The notes beneath the pieces are model-generated. The model made no database searches, was not told where the DNA came from, and saw nothing but the letters and a program-made list of their open reading frames with translations. From Halosimplex amylolyticum (GTDB lineage: Archaea > Halobacteriota > Halobacteria > Halobacteriales > Haloarculaceae): a DNA stretch of 64,000 nt. The position numbers and the translations under genes were made by a program. The stretch lies in the NCBI RefSeq assembly GCF_051414035.1, contig NZ_JBLKNW010000005.1, forward strand, positions 217,092-281,091. The letters are read 5' to 3'. This document shows positions 25,075 to 33,302 of this stretch, one piece after another (position 1 is the stretch's first letter; every line of letters begins with the position of its first letter).

Positions 25075-27981
25075 TCAGGACTCGGGCCCGTAGAGCTCCA
25101 CTTCGAGGAGTTCGAGGTGGTCGCGGCCGCCCTCCCGGTCGGACTGGTGGCGGTCGCCGGTGATCTCGACGATCTCGCCGAACTGGTCCTCTACCTGGGT
25201 CACGCCGGCGAGTGCGATCGTCACGCTCTGGCCGTCGACCGGGTCGAACGAGATCCTGTCGTAGGCGAGCGTGTGCCCGACGTCGCCGTTCCAGACTTCC
25301 CGGCCGTCGACGGCGACCCGGATCGGGTACCCGGTCGTGCGGTGGCCGCCGACCTTGAGCCGCACCTCGCTCACGGTCGTCGGCTCGTCCAGGTCGAACC
25401 GGATCCACGCGTCGTCCCGGTCGCCGGCACTCTCCCACGAACTCGACTCGTCGTCGTCGATCGCCTCGTCGGCGTCGTCGGCGTTCGACCCCGCGGTGAC
25501 GTCTCCCACCTCCAGGGACCGACCGTCGGACTCGTACGCCGGCCCCTCGGGCGTCGGACCGCGGTCGAGATTCGCCGGCAATCCATCGCCGGGCAGGTGG
25601 GGGGTCAATCCGCCCGTCGTCTCGATCGGTTCCGTCTCCAGTTCGACCGTCGCCGATTCCAGCCCGTCGCTGCGCGCCGTCAGCGTCACGGTTCCGGCTT
25701 CCCGGGTGGAACGGATCAGCACGCGGTTGACGCCGAGTTCGACAGGCAGCTCTTTGGAGAGAATATAGTTGTCGGGCCCCTTCGCGATCCCGCCGCGCCA
25801 CTCCGCGGGCCCGTCGAGTTCGAACTCGATCTCGTCGAAGGCGACCGGATTCCGCCGCCCCTCCTCGTCGACGACCTCCACGTCGACCAGCGCGAGGTCG
25901 TGGCCGTCAGCGCGCCAGCCGGTCGGCGAAGTCCTCGGCGTCAGTTCGACGGCGACCGGGTCGCCGACGGTCTCCGCGACGTCCTCGCAGACCTGCTCGC
26001 CGGCGTCGTCGTAGCCGACCGCCCGGAGTCGGCCCGGCTCCCACTCGACGCCCTCGAAGGTGAACAGGAACCGGTCCGACTGCGTCCCGTGGCCGAGCGA
26101 CTCTCCGTTTCGGTAGAGTTCGACCTCCTGCGCGCTGGAGACGACCGTGACGTCCCTGACCGTCTCGGGCTCGTAGTTCCAGTGGCCCATGATGGCGGCG
26201 TGGGCGTCCTCGACGTCGACCCAGCCGTCCCAGATCGCCCGGTGCGCGTAGAAGGCGTCCTTGGGGACCCGCATCGGGTCGACTTCGCCGCTGCGCCGGT
26301 AGTTCTCCTCTCCTCGGTAGTGCGTGTTGGTGTCGCTGAAGACGATGTTCAGCGCCCCGGCGTTGACGCGCTCGCCGGTCCCCGGTCGCTCGCGCCAGTA
26401 CTCGTACCACCGCCTGACGTCCTCGGCGGCGAAGGTGTCCTGGTTCCGGTTGTACCGCTCGCCCTCGCCTTCGCCGCTGCCGTCCTCGTGGTACGGCGGG
26501 GACTCGGCGTCCCAGTACCGGCGCAGCCCCTCGCTGCGGTTGTACTCCGTCGCCAACATCGGTTTGTCCGCGCTCTTGTTGACGTAGAGCATCTCGCCGC
26601 CCCACTCGGCCACGTCGCTGTCGAGCATCTCGCGACAGCCCATCGCCCGGCCGCCGTGGGGGTCGAACCGGTCGCGCAACCGAACGAGTTCTTCCATGTG
26701 CTCCTCGCTGATGACCTCGTTCCCGCCCTCGTAGAAGAGGACGCTGGGGTTGTTGCGGTTGTAGACGATCGCGTCGCGCATGAGCTCCACTCGTTGTTCC
26801 CACTGGCGCCCGTCGACGTCGCTCTCGGCGTCGCCCGCCGGCAGGAGCTGGACGAGCCCCATCCGGTCGCAGGATTCGACGTCCTGCTTCCAGGGGGTGA
26901 CGTGCATCCAGCGCACGGTGTTCGCGTTGCTCTCGACCATCAGCCCGTTGCTGAAGTCGCTGAGCCAGGCGGGGACGCTCCGGCCGACGGCCGGCCACTC
27001 GTTGGTCGTCCGCTGGGCGTACCCCTTGAGGTGAATGGTGCGGTCGTTGAGTTCGACTTCCCCGTCCTCGAAGGCCGTCTTGCGGAATCCCGTCTCGGTG
27101 GTCACCGAGTCCACGACCTCCCCGTCGACCGTCAGGCGGGTGACCACGTCGTAGAGGTAGCCGTAGCCCCAGCTCCAGAACTGCAGGTCCTCGACCTCCG
27201 CGGACGCGCGCAGCGTGCGGGTGGCGCCGGGCGCGATCGACCGCTCGCCGCCGTCGAACTCCGCGACGGTCTCGCCGTCGGGATCGCGGATCTCGACGTC
27301 GTACCCGACGGTCCGTTCGCCGGAATGCTCGTTTCGAATTTCCGACTCTGCGGTGACGGTGGCCGTGCCGGCGTCGACGTCGATGTCGTCGGCGTAGACG
27401 TAGACGCCGGTCGTCCCGAGCCAGGAGTACAGCGGCAACGTCTGGTAGAGCCGGTCGGTGACGTGCAGTGTGACGTTCTTCGTGATGCCGCCGTAGTTCG
27501 CGTTGAAGTTGTGGTCGGCCCACTGGTAGCGCTCGCCGGTCGCCTCCTCTTCGTAGTCCCAGTCGTTGTCGACCCGGACCGCGAGGACGTTCTCGGCGGG
27601 CGCGGGTTCGGCCAGCTCCGTGAGGTCGAAGCCGAACGCCATGACGCCGTTCTCGTGACGGCCGACGAACTCGCCGTTGCAGTACACCTCGGCGGCCTGG
27701 CGGACGCCCTCGAACTCGACGAACACCTTCTCGTCGGCGGCGTCCTCGGGAAGCGTGAACGACTTGCGGTACCACGCCACGCCCGTGGACAGTCCGTAGA
27801 TGTCCTCGCGGAACGCCTCGTCCTCGTTCCAGGCGTGGGGCAGGCTCACCCGCTCCCAGCCCTCGTCGTCGAAGTCGGTCGACTGCGCGTCTTCGAACTC
27901 CCCGACCCCGACGCGCCAGTCGGGGTTCATGCTGTAACTCTCGCGGCGTCCTGGCTCCGGCTCGTGTGCTGATCCTGTCAT
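25075..27981 (-). CDS. GH2 family glycosidase (beta-galactosidase/beta-mannosidase type)
   Basis: 968 residues. Sugar-binding jelly roll (~20-175, SLPHAWNEDEAFREDIYG, YRKSFTLPEDAADEKVFVEFEGV), Ig-like domain (~195-300) and (beta/alpha)8 barrel (~305-590) with acid/base Glu422 in FYEGGNEVISEEH and candidate nucleophile Glu479 in LATEYNRSEG. C-terminal Ig-like domains follow, then a discoidin-type sugar-binding domain (~800-968; DDDESSSWESAGDRDDAWIRFDLDEP). No signal peptide is visible, so it is probably cytoplasmic. It likely cleaves beta-linked oligosaccharides released by the secreted hydrolases; the exact sugar is open. Confidence 0.88.
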   Translation of the reverse strand: MTGSAHEPEPGRRESYSMNPDWRVGVGEFEDAQSTDFDDEGWERVSLPHAWNEDEAFREDIYGLSTGVAWYRKSFTLPEDAADEKVFVEFEGVRQAAEVYCNGEFVGRHENGVMAFGFDLTELAEPAPAENVLAVRVDNDWDYEEEATGERYQWADHNFNANYGGITKNVTLHVTDRLYQTLPLYSWLGTTGVYVYADDIDVDAGTATVTAESEIRNEHSGERTVGYDVEIRDPDGETVAEFDGGERSIAPGATRTLRASAEVEDLQFWSWGYGYLYDVVTRLTVDGEVVDSVTTETGFRKTAFEDGEVELNDRTIHLKGYAQRTTNEWPAVGRSVPAWLSDFSNGLMVESNANTVRWMHVTPWKQDVESCDRMGLVQLLPAGDAESDVDGRQWEQRVELMRDAIVYNRNNPSVLFYEGGNEVISEEHMEELVRLRDRFDPHGGRAMGCREMLDSDVAEWGGEMLYVNKSADKPMLATEYNRSEGLRRYWDAESPPYHEDGSGEGEGERYNRNQDTFAAEDVRRWYEYWRERPGTGERVNAGALNIVFSDTNTHYRGEENYRRSGEVDPMRVPKDAFYAHRAIWDGWVDVEDAHAAIMGHWNYEPETVRDVTVVSSAQEVELYRNGESLGHGTQSDRFLFTFEGVEWEPGRLRAVGYDDAGEQVCEDVAETVGDPVAVELTPRTSPTGWRADGHDLALVDVEVVDEEGRRNPVAFDEIEFELDGPAEWRGGIAKGPDNYILSKELPVELGVNRVLIRSTREAGTVTLTARSDGLESATVELETEPIETTGGLTPHLPGDGLPANLDRGPTPEGPAYESDGRSLEVGDVTAGSNADDADEAIDDDESSSWESAGDRDDAWIRFDLDEPTTVSEVRLKVGGHRTTGYPIRVAVDGREVWNGDVGHTLAYDRISFDPVDGQSVTIALAGVTQVEDQFGEIVEITGDRHQSDREGGRDHLELLEVELYGPES

Positions 27982-28266
27982 TGTGGGTCGCTATCGATCT
28001 ACGGACGCCACGGCGGGCAGCCACTACTTATCCTTACTCGTATCGGCATTCGCGGCCGGGAGCGGAGCCGCTCCGGGAACCGACCCGTCGAGTTCTCGCT
28101 TTCGTGACCACCGTCGACCGACATTCGGTTCGGGGTGATCCGCGGGTCGCGGTGCTGGTCTCGTCCCGACGACGACCGGCGAGCGTCCCGTCGCTTGGTT
28201 CGGACCTCGCCCGGCGCTCGCCCAGACCGACGGGCATTTGCCGCCGGCGGACCCACCAACGCCCCA

Positions 28267-29061
28267 GTGCGACAGTTCAGCGCCGACTACCTGGAGACCA
28301 CCCGCGAGGGGATGTGGGGCGACTCCCGCGAGGCGCTCGCCGACCTCGACCTCGACAGCCGCGAGCGCGTCCTCGACGTCGGTTGCGGGACCGGCGAGCT
28401 GACCCGCGTCCTCGCCGAGGAGTCCGGCGGGGAGGTCGTCGGCGCCGACGTCGACCCCGAACTGCTCTCGGTCGCTGCCGAGTTCGCGCCGGTCGTGCGC
28501 GCCGCGGCCACGCGCTTGCCGTTCGCCGCGGACGCCTTCGATCTGGTCGTCTGCCAGGCGCTGCTCATCAACCTCCCCGACCCCGTCGAGGCGGTCCGGG
28601 AGTTCGCCAGAGCGTCGTCGGATCTCGTCGCCGCGGTGGAGCCGGACAACGGCGCCGTGACGGTCGACTCGACGGTCGACGCCGAACCGCCGCTGGCCCG
28701 CCGGGCGCGCGAGCGCTTCCTCGACGGCGTCGCGACGGAGGTGACCATGGGTTCGAGGGCGCGCGAGGTGTTCGAGGATGCCGGGCTGGACGTGGTGTCG
28801 ACCCGGCGGTACGACCACGAACGCGTCGTCTCGCCGCCCTACTCGGAGGCGGCCGTCGAGGCCGCCCGCCGGAAGGTCACCGGCGAGGGACTGGCCGACG
28901 ACCGCGAGACCATCCTCTCCGGTGAAACCACCGCCGGGGAGTACGACGAACTGCGCTCGGCGTGGCGCGCGATGGGCCGCGACGTGGTCTCGCAGATGGG
29001 CGCCGGGTCGTACGTTCGCAAGGAGACGGTGCCGTTCTTCGTGACCGTCGGTCGGGTGTAG
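28267..29061 (+). CDS. SAM-dependent methyltransferase (class I)
   Basis: 264 residues from a GTG start (homologous sequence begins at RQFSADYLETTREGMW; upstream codons are Arg/Pro-rich and unlike protein). The SAM motif is VLDVGCGTGELTRVLAEE (~38-55), with acidic motif GADVDPELL and LPFAADAFDLVVCQALLINLPDP. The acceptor substrate is unknown. It is monocistronic and divergent from the GH2 gene. Confidence 0.82.
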   Translation: MRQFSADYLETTREGMWGDSREALADLDLDSRERVLDVGCGTGELTRVLAEESGGEVVGADVDPELLSVAAEFAPVVRAAATRLPFAADAFDLVVCQALLINLPDPVEAVREFARASSDLVAAVEPDNGAVTVDSTVDAEPPLARRARERFLDGVATEVTMGSRAREVFEDAGLDVVSTRRYDHERVVSPPYSEAAVEAARRKVTGEGLADDRETILSGETTAGEYDELRSAWRAMGRDVVSQMGAGSYVRKETVPFFVTVGRV

Positions 29062-29136
29062 GTTTGTTCGAGTGAGCGTGCTGTATCGGGATTCTTGACC
29101 CGGGTCGAGTGACTCGGAACGCGAGCGATAACACGC

Positions 29137-29526
29137 GATGAAAGCCCTCGGCGCGCTCGCTCACGGGTCGCTGCGCTCACCGGGCGACTCGCTCCGCTCG
29201 TCTCCCGAGCCCTGTCTCACTTCGTTCGACAGGACCCCGTTCGCATTCGAGGTCTCCCTTCGGTCGACCTCGCACTCGCGGTCGCTGACCGGCATATCCT
29301 CACTCCGTTCGGATAGGGGCCGCTCAGGCGACCACGGGCTCCGCCTGCGAGCGCGCCTCGCCCTTTCAGTCCGCCAGGGACAGCAGAACCACACGGCACA
29401 GCACCGCGCCTCACGCCTCCCCAACCGACTGCGTTGCTCGGTCGCTTCGCTCCCTGCGCTACTCGCCCCTCGCACGGCTTCGACTCGCGGCCTCGCTATC
29501 GCTCGGCACGCGCGACAGCGCGCGCC
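29137..29526. repeat. Haloarchaeal structured intergenic repeat, copy B
   Basis: Second copy of the element at 20693-20946, longer by an internal insertion (~29200-29300). The shared core lies at ~29356-29435 and both ends match copy A (GAAAGCCCTCGG start, CGCGCGACAGCGCGCGCC end). Here the hairpin arms read GGCGCGCTCGC and GCGAGCGCGC, different from copy A but again complementary, as expected if the structure is conserved. Confidence 0.7.
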
Positions 29527-29553
29527 GAAGAGAAGATCCCCGGGGTTTCGATT

Positions 29554-30507
29554 TTAGTCGTCGGCGGGCGCGGCCTCGTCCGACTCCCAGTAGCTGAGGT
29601 TTGCGGGTTCGAACAGGTCGGTCGAGAGGTAGCGCTCGCCGGTGTCGGGGAGCACGACGACCACGAGGTCGTCGGGGCGCTCGCGGGCGACGTCGGCCGC
29701 GGCGGCGAGCGCAGCGCCGGCGGAGACGCCGGTCAGGATGCCTTCCTCGCGGGCGAGTTTCCGGGTCGTCTGGACGGCCTCCTCGTGCTCGACGGCGCGG
29801 ACTTCGTCGACGAGTTCGGTCCGGAGGATCTCGGGGATGAACCCGGCGCCGATGCCCTGGATCGAGTGCGAGCCCGCGTCCCCGCCCGAGAGGACCGGCG
29901 ACTCGGCGGGTTCGACGGCGACCGAGTCCACGTCGGCGCCCTGCTCCTCCTCGAAGTACTCGGAGACGCCGGTGATCGTCCCGCCAGTCCCGACGCCGGC
30001 GACGAAGACGTCGACCTCGCCGTCGGTGTCGTCCCAGATCTCGGGGCCGGTCGACCCGCGGTGGGCCTCGGGGTTGGCGATGTTCTCGAACTGCCTGGCG
30101 ACGACGCCGTCGCGCTCCTCGGCGATCGCGTCGGCGGCCTGGATGGCGCCGTCCATGCCACCGTCGGCGGGGGTGAGGACGAGTTCGGCGCCGAGGGCGG
30201 AGAGGAGCGCGCGGCGCTCCTCGCTCATCGACTCGGGCATGGTGAGCACGAGGTCGTAGCCGCGGGCGGCGCAGGCCGTGGCGAGGCCGATGCCGGTGTT
30301 GCCGCTGGTTGCCTCGACGATCACGGGGTCGTCGTCGAGGTGGCCCATGCGTTCGGCGCGGTCGAGCATCGCGGCGCCGATGCGGTCTTTCACCGAACTC
30401 GCGGGGTTGAACGACTCGACCTTGCCCGCGAGGTTGTCGGCGAACGAGTCCAGCCACACGAGCGGTGTGTCGCCGATCTCCTCGGCGACGTCGTCTGCGA
30501 TGTCCAT
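29554..30507 (-). CDS. cysK: Cysteine synthase A
   Basis: 317 residues from the ATG at 30507 (MDIADDVAEEIGDTPLVWL). PLP-lysine motif NPASSVKDRIG, phosphate/substrate loop EATSGNTGIGLA and the GTGGTITGV loop are intact. It makes cysteine from O-acetylserine and sulfide (or O-phosphoserine). A GTG 26 codons upstream is an alternative start and would sit closer to the TATA-like TTAA near 30630, but its extension (MADRSGIKAPDVEG) is not family sequence. Confidence 0.92.
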   Translation of the reverse strand: MDIADDVAEEIGDTPLVWLDSFADNLAGKVESFNPASSVKDRIGAAMLDRAERMGHLDDDPVIVEATSGNTGIGLATACAARGYDLVLTMPESMSEERRALLSALGAELVLTPADGGMDGAIQAADAIAEERDGVVARQFENIANPEAHRGSTGPEIWDDTDGEVDVFVAGVGTGGTITGVSEYFEEEQGADVDSVAVEPAESPVLSGGDAGSHSIQGIGAGFIPEILRTELVDEVRAVEHEEAVQTTRKLAREEGILTGVSAGAALAAAADVARERPDDLVVVVLPDTGERYLSTDLFEPANLSYWESDEAAPADD

Positions 30508-30658
30508 CGTCCCGGAGTTGGCGCTCGCGACGGATTGGCAGTCGCCCTCGACATCGGGGGCTTTGATACCCGACCGGTCTGCCACGCACGAACCATCAGC
30601 GAGATTGCAGAACGGTCGTTCGGCAAACCGTTAATTGGCTGCCGGCGGTCTCGTCGAT

Positions 30659-31750
30659 ATGGACCCACGAGTCGAGGACCACGCGGACGTCATCGTCGAC
30701 CACTCGGTCGGGATCGAAGCCGGGGACGAGGTACTGATCTCGGCACCGCCCGAGGCCGAGGACCTGGTCGTCGCGCTGGAAGAGCGCATCGGCGAGCGCG
30801 GCGCCCACAGCGTCACGCTCGGCGGCACCAGCCGCTCTCGGCGGGCGTTCATGCGAGCGATGGACCCGGAGGACTACGAGGCCCCGGCGGACGCGCTCAT
30901 GGCGATGGTCGAGGAGATCGACGCCGCCATCGCAGTCCGCGCGTCGAGCAACACCCACGAGACCAGCGACATCCCGCCGGAGAAAAACGCCGCATACGCG
31001 CAGATCATGAAGCCGTTTCAGGACGCATACATGGAAAAGCGCTGGGTCGGCACGCAGTACCCCGCGCCGGGCAACGCCCAGGACGCCGAGATGAGCACGG
31101 AGGCCTACGAGGACTTCGTCTTCGACGCCGTCACCAAAGACTGGGACGCCCAGCGGGAATTTCAGGACAACATGGTCGAGATCCTCGACGGTGCCGAGGA
31201 GGTCCGGATCGTCTCCGGCGATACCACGGACGTGACGATGTCCGTCGAGGGGATGGTTCCAGTCAACGACTACGCCGAGAAGAACCTCCCCGGCGGCGAG
31301 GTGTTCACCGCGCCCGTCCCCGACAGCGTCGAGGGCGAGGTCCTGTTCGACATGCCGCTGATAACCCAGGGCCGCGAGGTCGAGGACGTGCGACTCGTCT
31401 TCGAGGGCGGCGAGGTCGTCGAGTTCGAGGCCGCGAAGAACGAGGACGTGCTCGCCGCCGTCCTCGACACCGACCCCGGCGCGAAGCGACTGGGCGAACT
31501 GGGCATCGGGATGAACCGCGACATCGACCGGTTCACCTACAACATGCTGTTCGACGAGAAGATGGGCGACACCGTTCACATGGCGCTGGGCCGGACCATC
31601 GACGAGAACGTTCCGGACGACCGCGACGACCGCGAGGGCAACGACTCCGCGATGCACATGGACATGATCGTCGACATGAGCGAGGACTCTCGCATCGAAG
31701 TCGACGGCGAGGTCGTCCAGCGCGACGGGACGTTCCGGTTCGAGGAGTAG
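30659..31750 (+). CDS. M29-type aminopeptidase
   Basis: 363 residues. Family M29 features: N-terminal domain with GIEAGDEVLISAPPEAEDLV, then a metal-binding C-terminal part with NLPGGEVFTAPVPDSVEGEVLFD, GELGIGMNRDIDRFTYNMLFDEKMGDTVHMALG and DMIVDMS. These enzymes release N-terminal residues using a two-metal site. The ATG at 30659 (MDPRVEDHADVIVDHSVGI) matches family N-termini better than one eight codons earlier. Divergent from cysK. Confidence 0.88.
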   Translation: MDPRVEDHADVIVDHSVGIEAGDEVLISAPPEAEDLVVALEERIGERGAHSVTLGGTSRSRRAFMRAMDPEDYEAPADALMAMVEEIDAAIAVRASSNTHETSDIPPEKNAAYAQIMKPFQDAYMEKRWVGTQYPAPGNAQDAEMSTEAYEDFVFDAVTKDWDAQREFQDNMVEILDGAEEVRIVSGDTTDVTMSVEGMVPVNDYAEKNLPGGEVFTAPVPDSVEGEVLFDMPLITQGREVEDVRLVFEGGEVVEFEAAKNEDVLAAVLDTDPGAKRLGELGIGMNRDIDRFTYNMLFDEKMGDTVHMALGRTIDENVPDDRDDREGNDSAMHMDMIVDMSEDSRIEVDGEVVQRDGTFRFEE

Positions 31751-31758
31751 GGAGGTCC

Positions 31759-31894
31759 GAGCGGAGCGAGGCGCGACTGACTGGAGCGCCTCGGAATTGC
31801 GAGCGGTGACCGACGGGAACCGCGAGCGGAGCGAGGCGCGACTGACTGGAGCGCCTCGGAATTGCGAGCGGTGACCGACGGGAACCGCGAGCGG
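31759..31894. repeat. Tandem 65-bp direct repeat (2.1 copies)
   Basis: Units begin at 31759 and 31824 with a third truncated start at 31889, all reading GAGCGG at the boundary. The two full units look identical by eye (GAGCGAGGCGCGACTG..GACGGGAACCGC). It lies just after the M29 stop codon. It is a local duplication of non-coding sequence; there is no gene in it. The rest of the gap to 32073 holds nothing I recognise. Confidence 0.8.
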
Positions 31895-32072
31895 GGAACG
31901 AAGTGACCCGCGAGGGCGCGCTTCGACGGCCGTATTTTCGACTGACGCGCGTCCCTGCTGTACCGTGAGCGAAGTGGCCCAGAGTATTCCGGCTAGCGAC
32001 CGCGGACGAGCCCCGGGCTACCCGGTCGATTTCCCCGAGAATTGGCGATGTCCGAGTCTCCGGTGACGGATC

Positions 32073-32384
32073 TCAGGACGAGCGGTCGTCGGTCACGGAG
32101 GGACGGACGGTGATCCGCTCCCCGTCGACGATCGAGACCTCGTACCCGTGGAAGGCGAACGAGACGCGCAGCGACTCGTCACGGTCGTTTGCTGTGTCGT
32201 ACAGGGTGTCGAGCGCCTCCGGGTCGACGCTGTCGTACAGTTGCGTCGAGAGCTCGGTCGGTTCGACCCCTTCGACCGTCGCCACTGTTTCGACGACGAC
32301 CTGGCTGATCGGTTGGTCGTCGGTGATCTCCGTCGTCACGAACCCCGGATCGGTCTCGTCCATGCGTCGAGTTGCCTGACTCAT
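32073..32384 (-). CDS. HalOD1 output-domain protein
   Basis: 103 residues, almost all one HalOD1 domain: ISQVVVETVATVEGVEPTELSTQLYDSVDPEALDTLYD, then SLRVSFAFHGYEVSIVDGERITV. HalOD1 is a haloarchaeal output domain, often the only domain of small proteins like this, with unknown biochemical role. Two more HalOD1 genes are in this window (61072-61356 and 62914-63162). Confidence 0.85.
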   Translation of the reverse strand: MSQATRRMDETDPGFVTTEITDDQPISQVVVETVATVEGVEPTELSTQLYDSVDPEALDTLYDTANDRDESLRVSFAFHGYEVSIVDGERITVRPSVTDDRSS

Positions 32385-32546
32385 ACGTTCGGTCTACTTG
32401 CGAGTTACTGGGATACTACGTTGTTATTCACCGCCTATACACCACAGAAACAGATCAACTCGTAAAACTCGGCAAAAAGATCCGGTTTCTGATCGCGGCC
32501 AGAACGCGGTTCTGGATCGACCGCTACCGGGTCGGGCGGGTTCCGA

Positions 32547-33197
32547 TCAGACCACGTCACCGCGGACAGTCGCGCCCTCCTGTTCGGCGCGGTACCGTCT
32601 GACGGCGTCGGCCGCTTCCACGGCGACGTCCGGCTCGGCGCCGAGCATCTCCAGCGCGCCCGAGAGGGTCGGCAAGACGAACTCCCCGTCCCGGAGTTTC
32701 TGGAAGGCGTCCTCGCTGCGCCGACCGTCGACCCACAGACAGGCGCCGCGGGGGTCGAGGATGTTCTCGTAGTTCTCGCGCGCGAGCGCGCCCTCCAGGC
32801 GCTGGGTGACGTTGTCGTCGAAGCTGGCGTTGCACACCTCCAGGTGCACCGGTTCGTCGTCGTCGACGAGGTGGGCGGCCAGGCACTTCTCGGGTGCGGC
32901 GTAGCCGCTCGCGTTGGTCCGGACGTGTTCCGGGTACTCCGCGGCCCAGTCGGCGCGGACGGTCTCGCCGATGCCCTCGACGTCGAGGGCGAGGTCGTCG
33001 GGGTCAGTGTCGTCGTCGTCGCCGAGCAGGATGTCCTTGGTGAGGTAGACGTCGAGGCGTTCGACGGGGTCGAGGCCGAGCGTCACGTCGCCGAAGACCC
33101 AGATCTCGCGGACGGGGACGGGCATGCGGTCGTCCTCGACGGTGGCGACGAGGTCCTCGACGCGGGCGACGGCCTCGTCGCGAGAGAGGTCGGTCAT
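32547..33197 (-). CDS. Conserved haloarchaeal protein of unknown function
   Basis: 216 residues, soluble and acidic. Conserved-looking blocks are MPVPVREIWVFGDVTLGLDPVERLDVYLTKDILL and YAAPEKCLAAHLVDDDEPVHLEVCNASFDDNVTQRL. I recall this as family DUF7095, not verified. The ATG at 33197 (MTDLSRDEAVARVEDLV) is preferred; 32 codons upstream are Arg/Pro-rich. Divergent from the histidine kinase, starts 105 nt apart. Confidence 0.7.
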   Translation of the reverse strand: MTDLSRDEAVARVEDLVATVEDDRMPVPVREIWVFGDVTLGLDPVERLDVYLTKDILLGDDDDTDPDDLALDVEGIGETVRADWAAEYPEHVRTNASGYAAPEKCLAAHLVDDDEPVHLEVCNASFDDNVTQRLEGALARENYENILDPRGACLWVDGRRSEDAFQKLRDGEFVLPTLSGALEMLGAEPDVAVEAADAVRRYRAEQEGATVRGDVV

Positions 33198-33302
33198 CGG
33201 AGGAGTGTACCCCTCGGAGGGGGAAAACGGTTTCTCGACGGATCGCCGGCGAAGGCGTCGCGGGAACGGAGGTTTAAGGAGACGGTCGGTCAAGCATAGG
33301 CG

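Noticed and set aside
25006..27972. 988-codon open frame on the plus strand
   Set aside because: Exact antisense of the GH2 glycosidase; Arg/Val/Leu-rich translation without motifs, caused by high G+C at third codon positions.
29137..29526. Open frames of 60-140 codons across the structured repeat
   Set aside because: Both strands give Arg/Ser-rich translations that are not conserved between the two copies, while DNA structure is.
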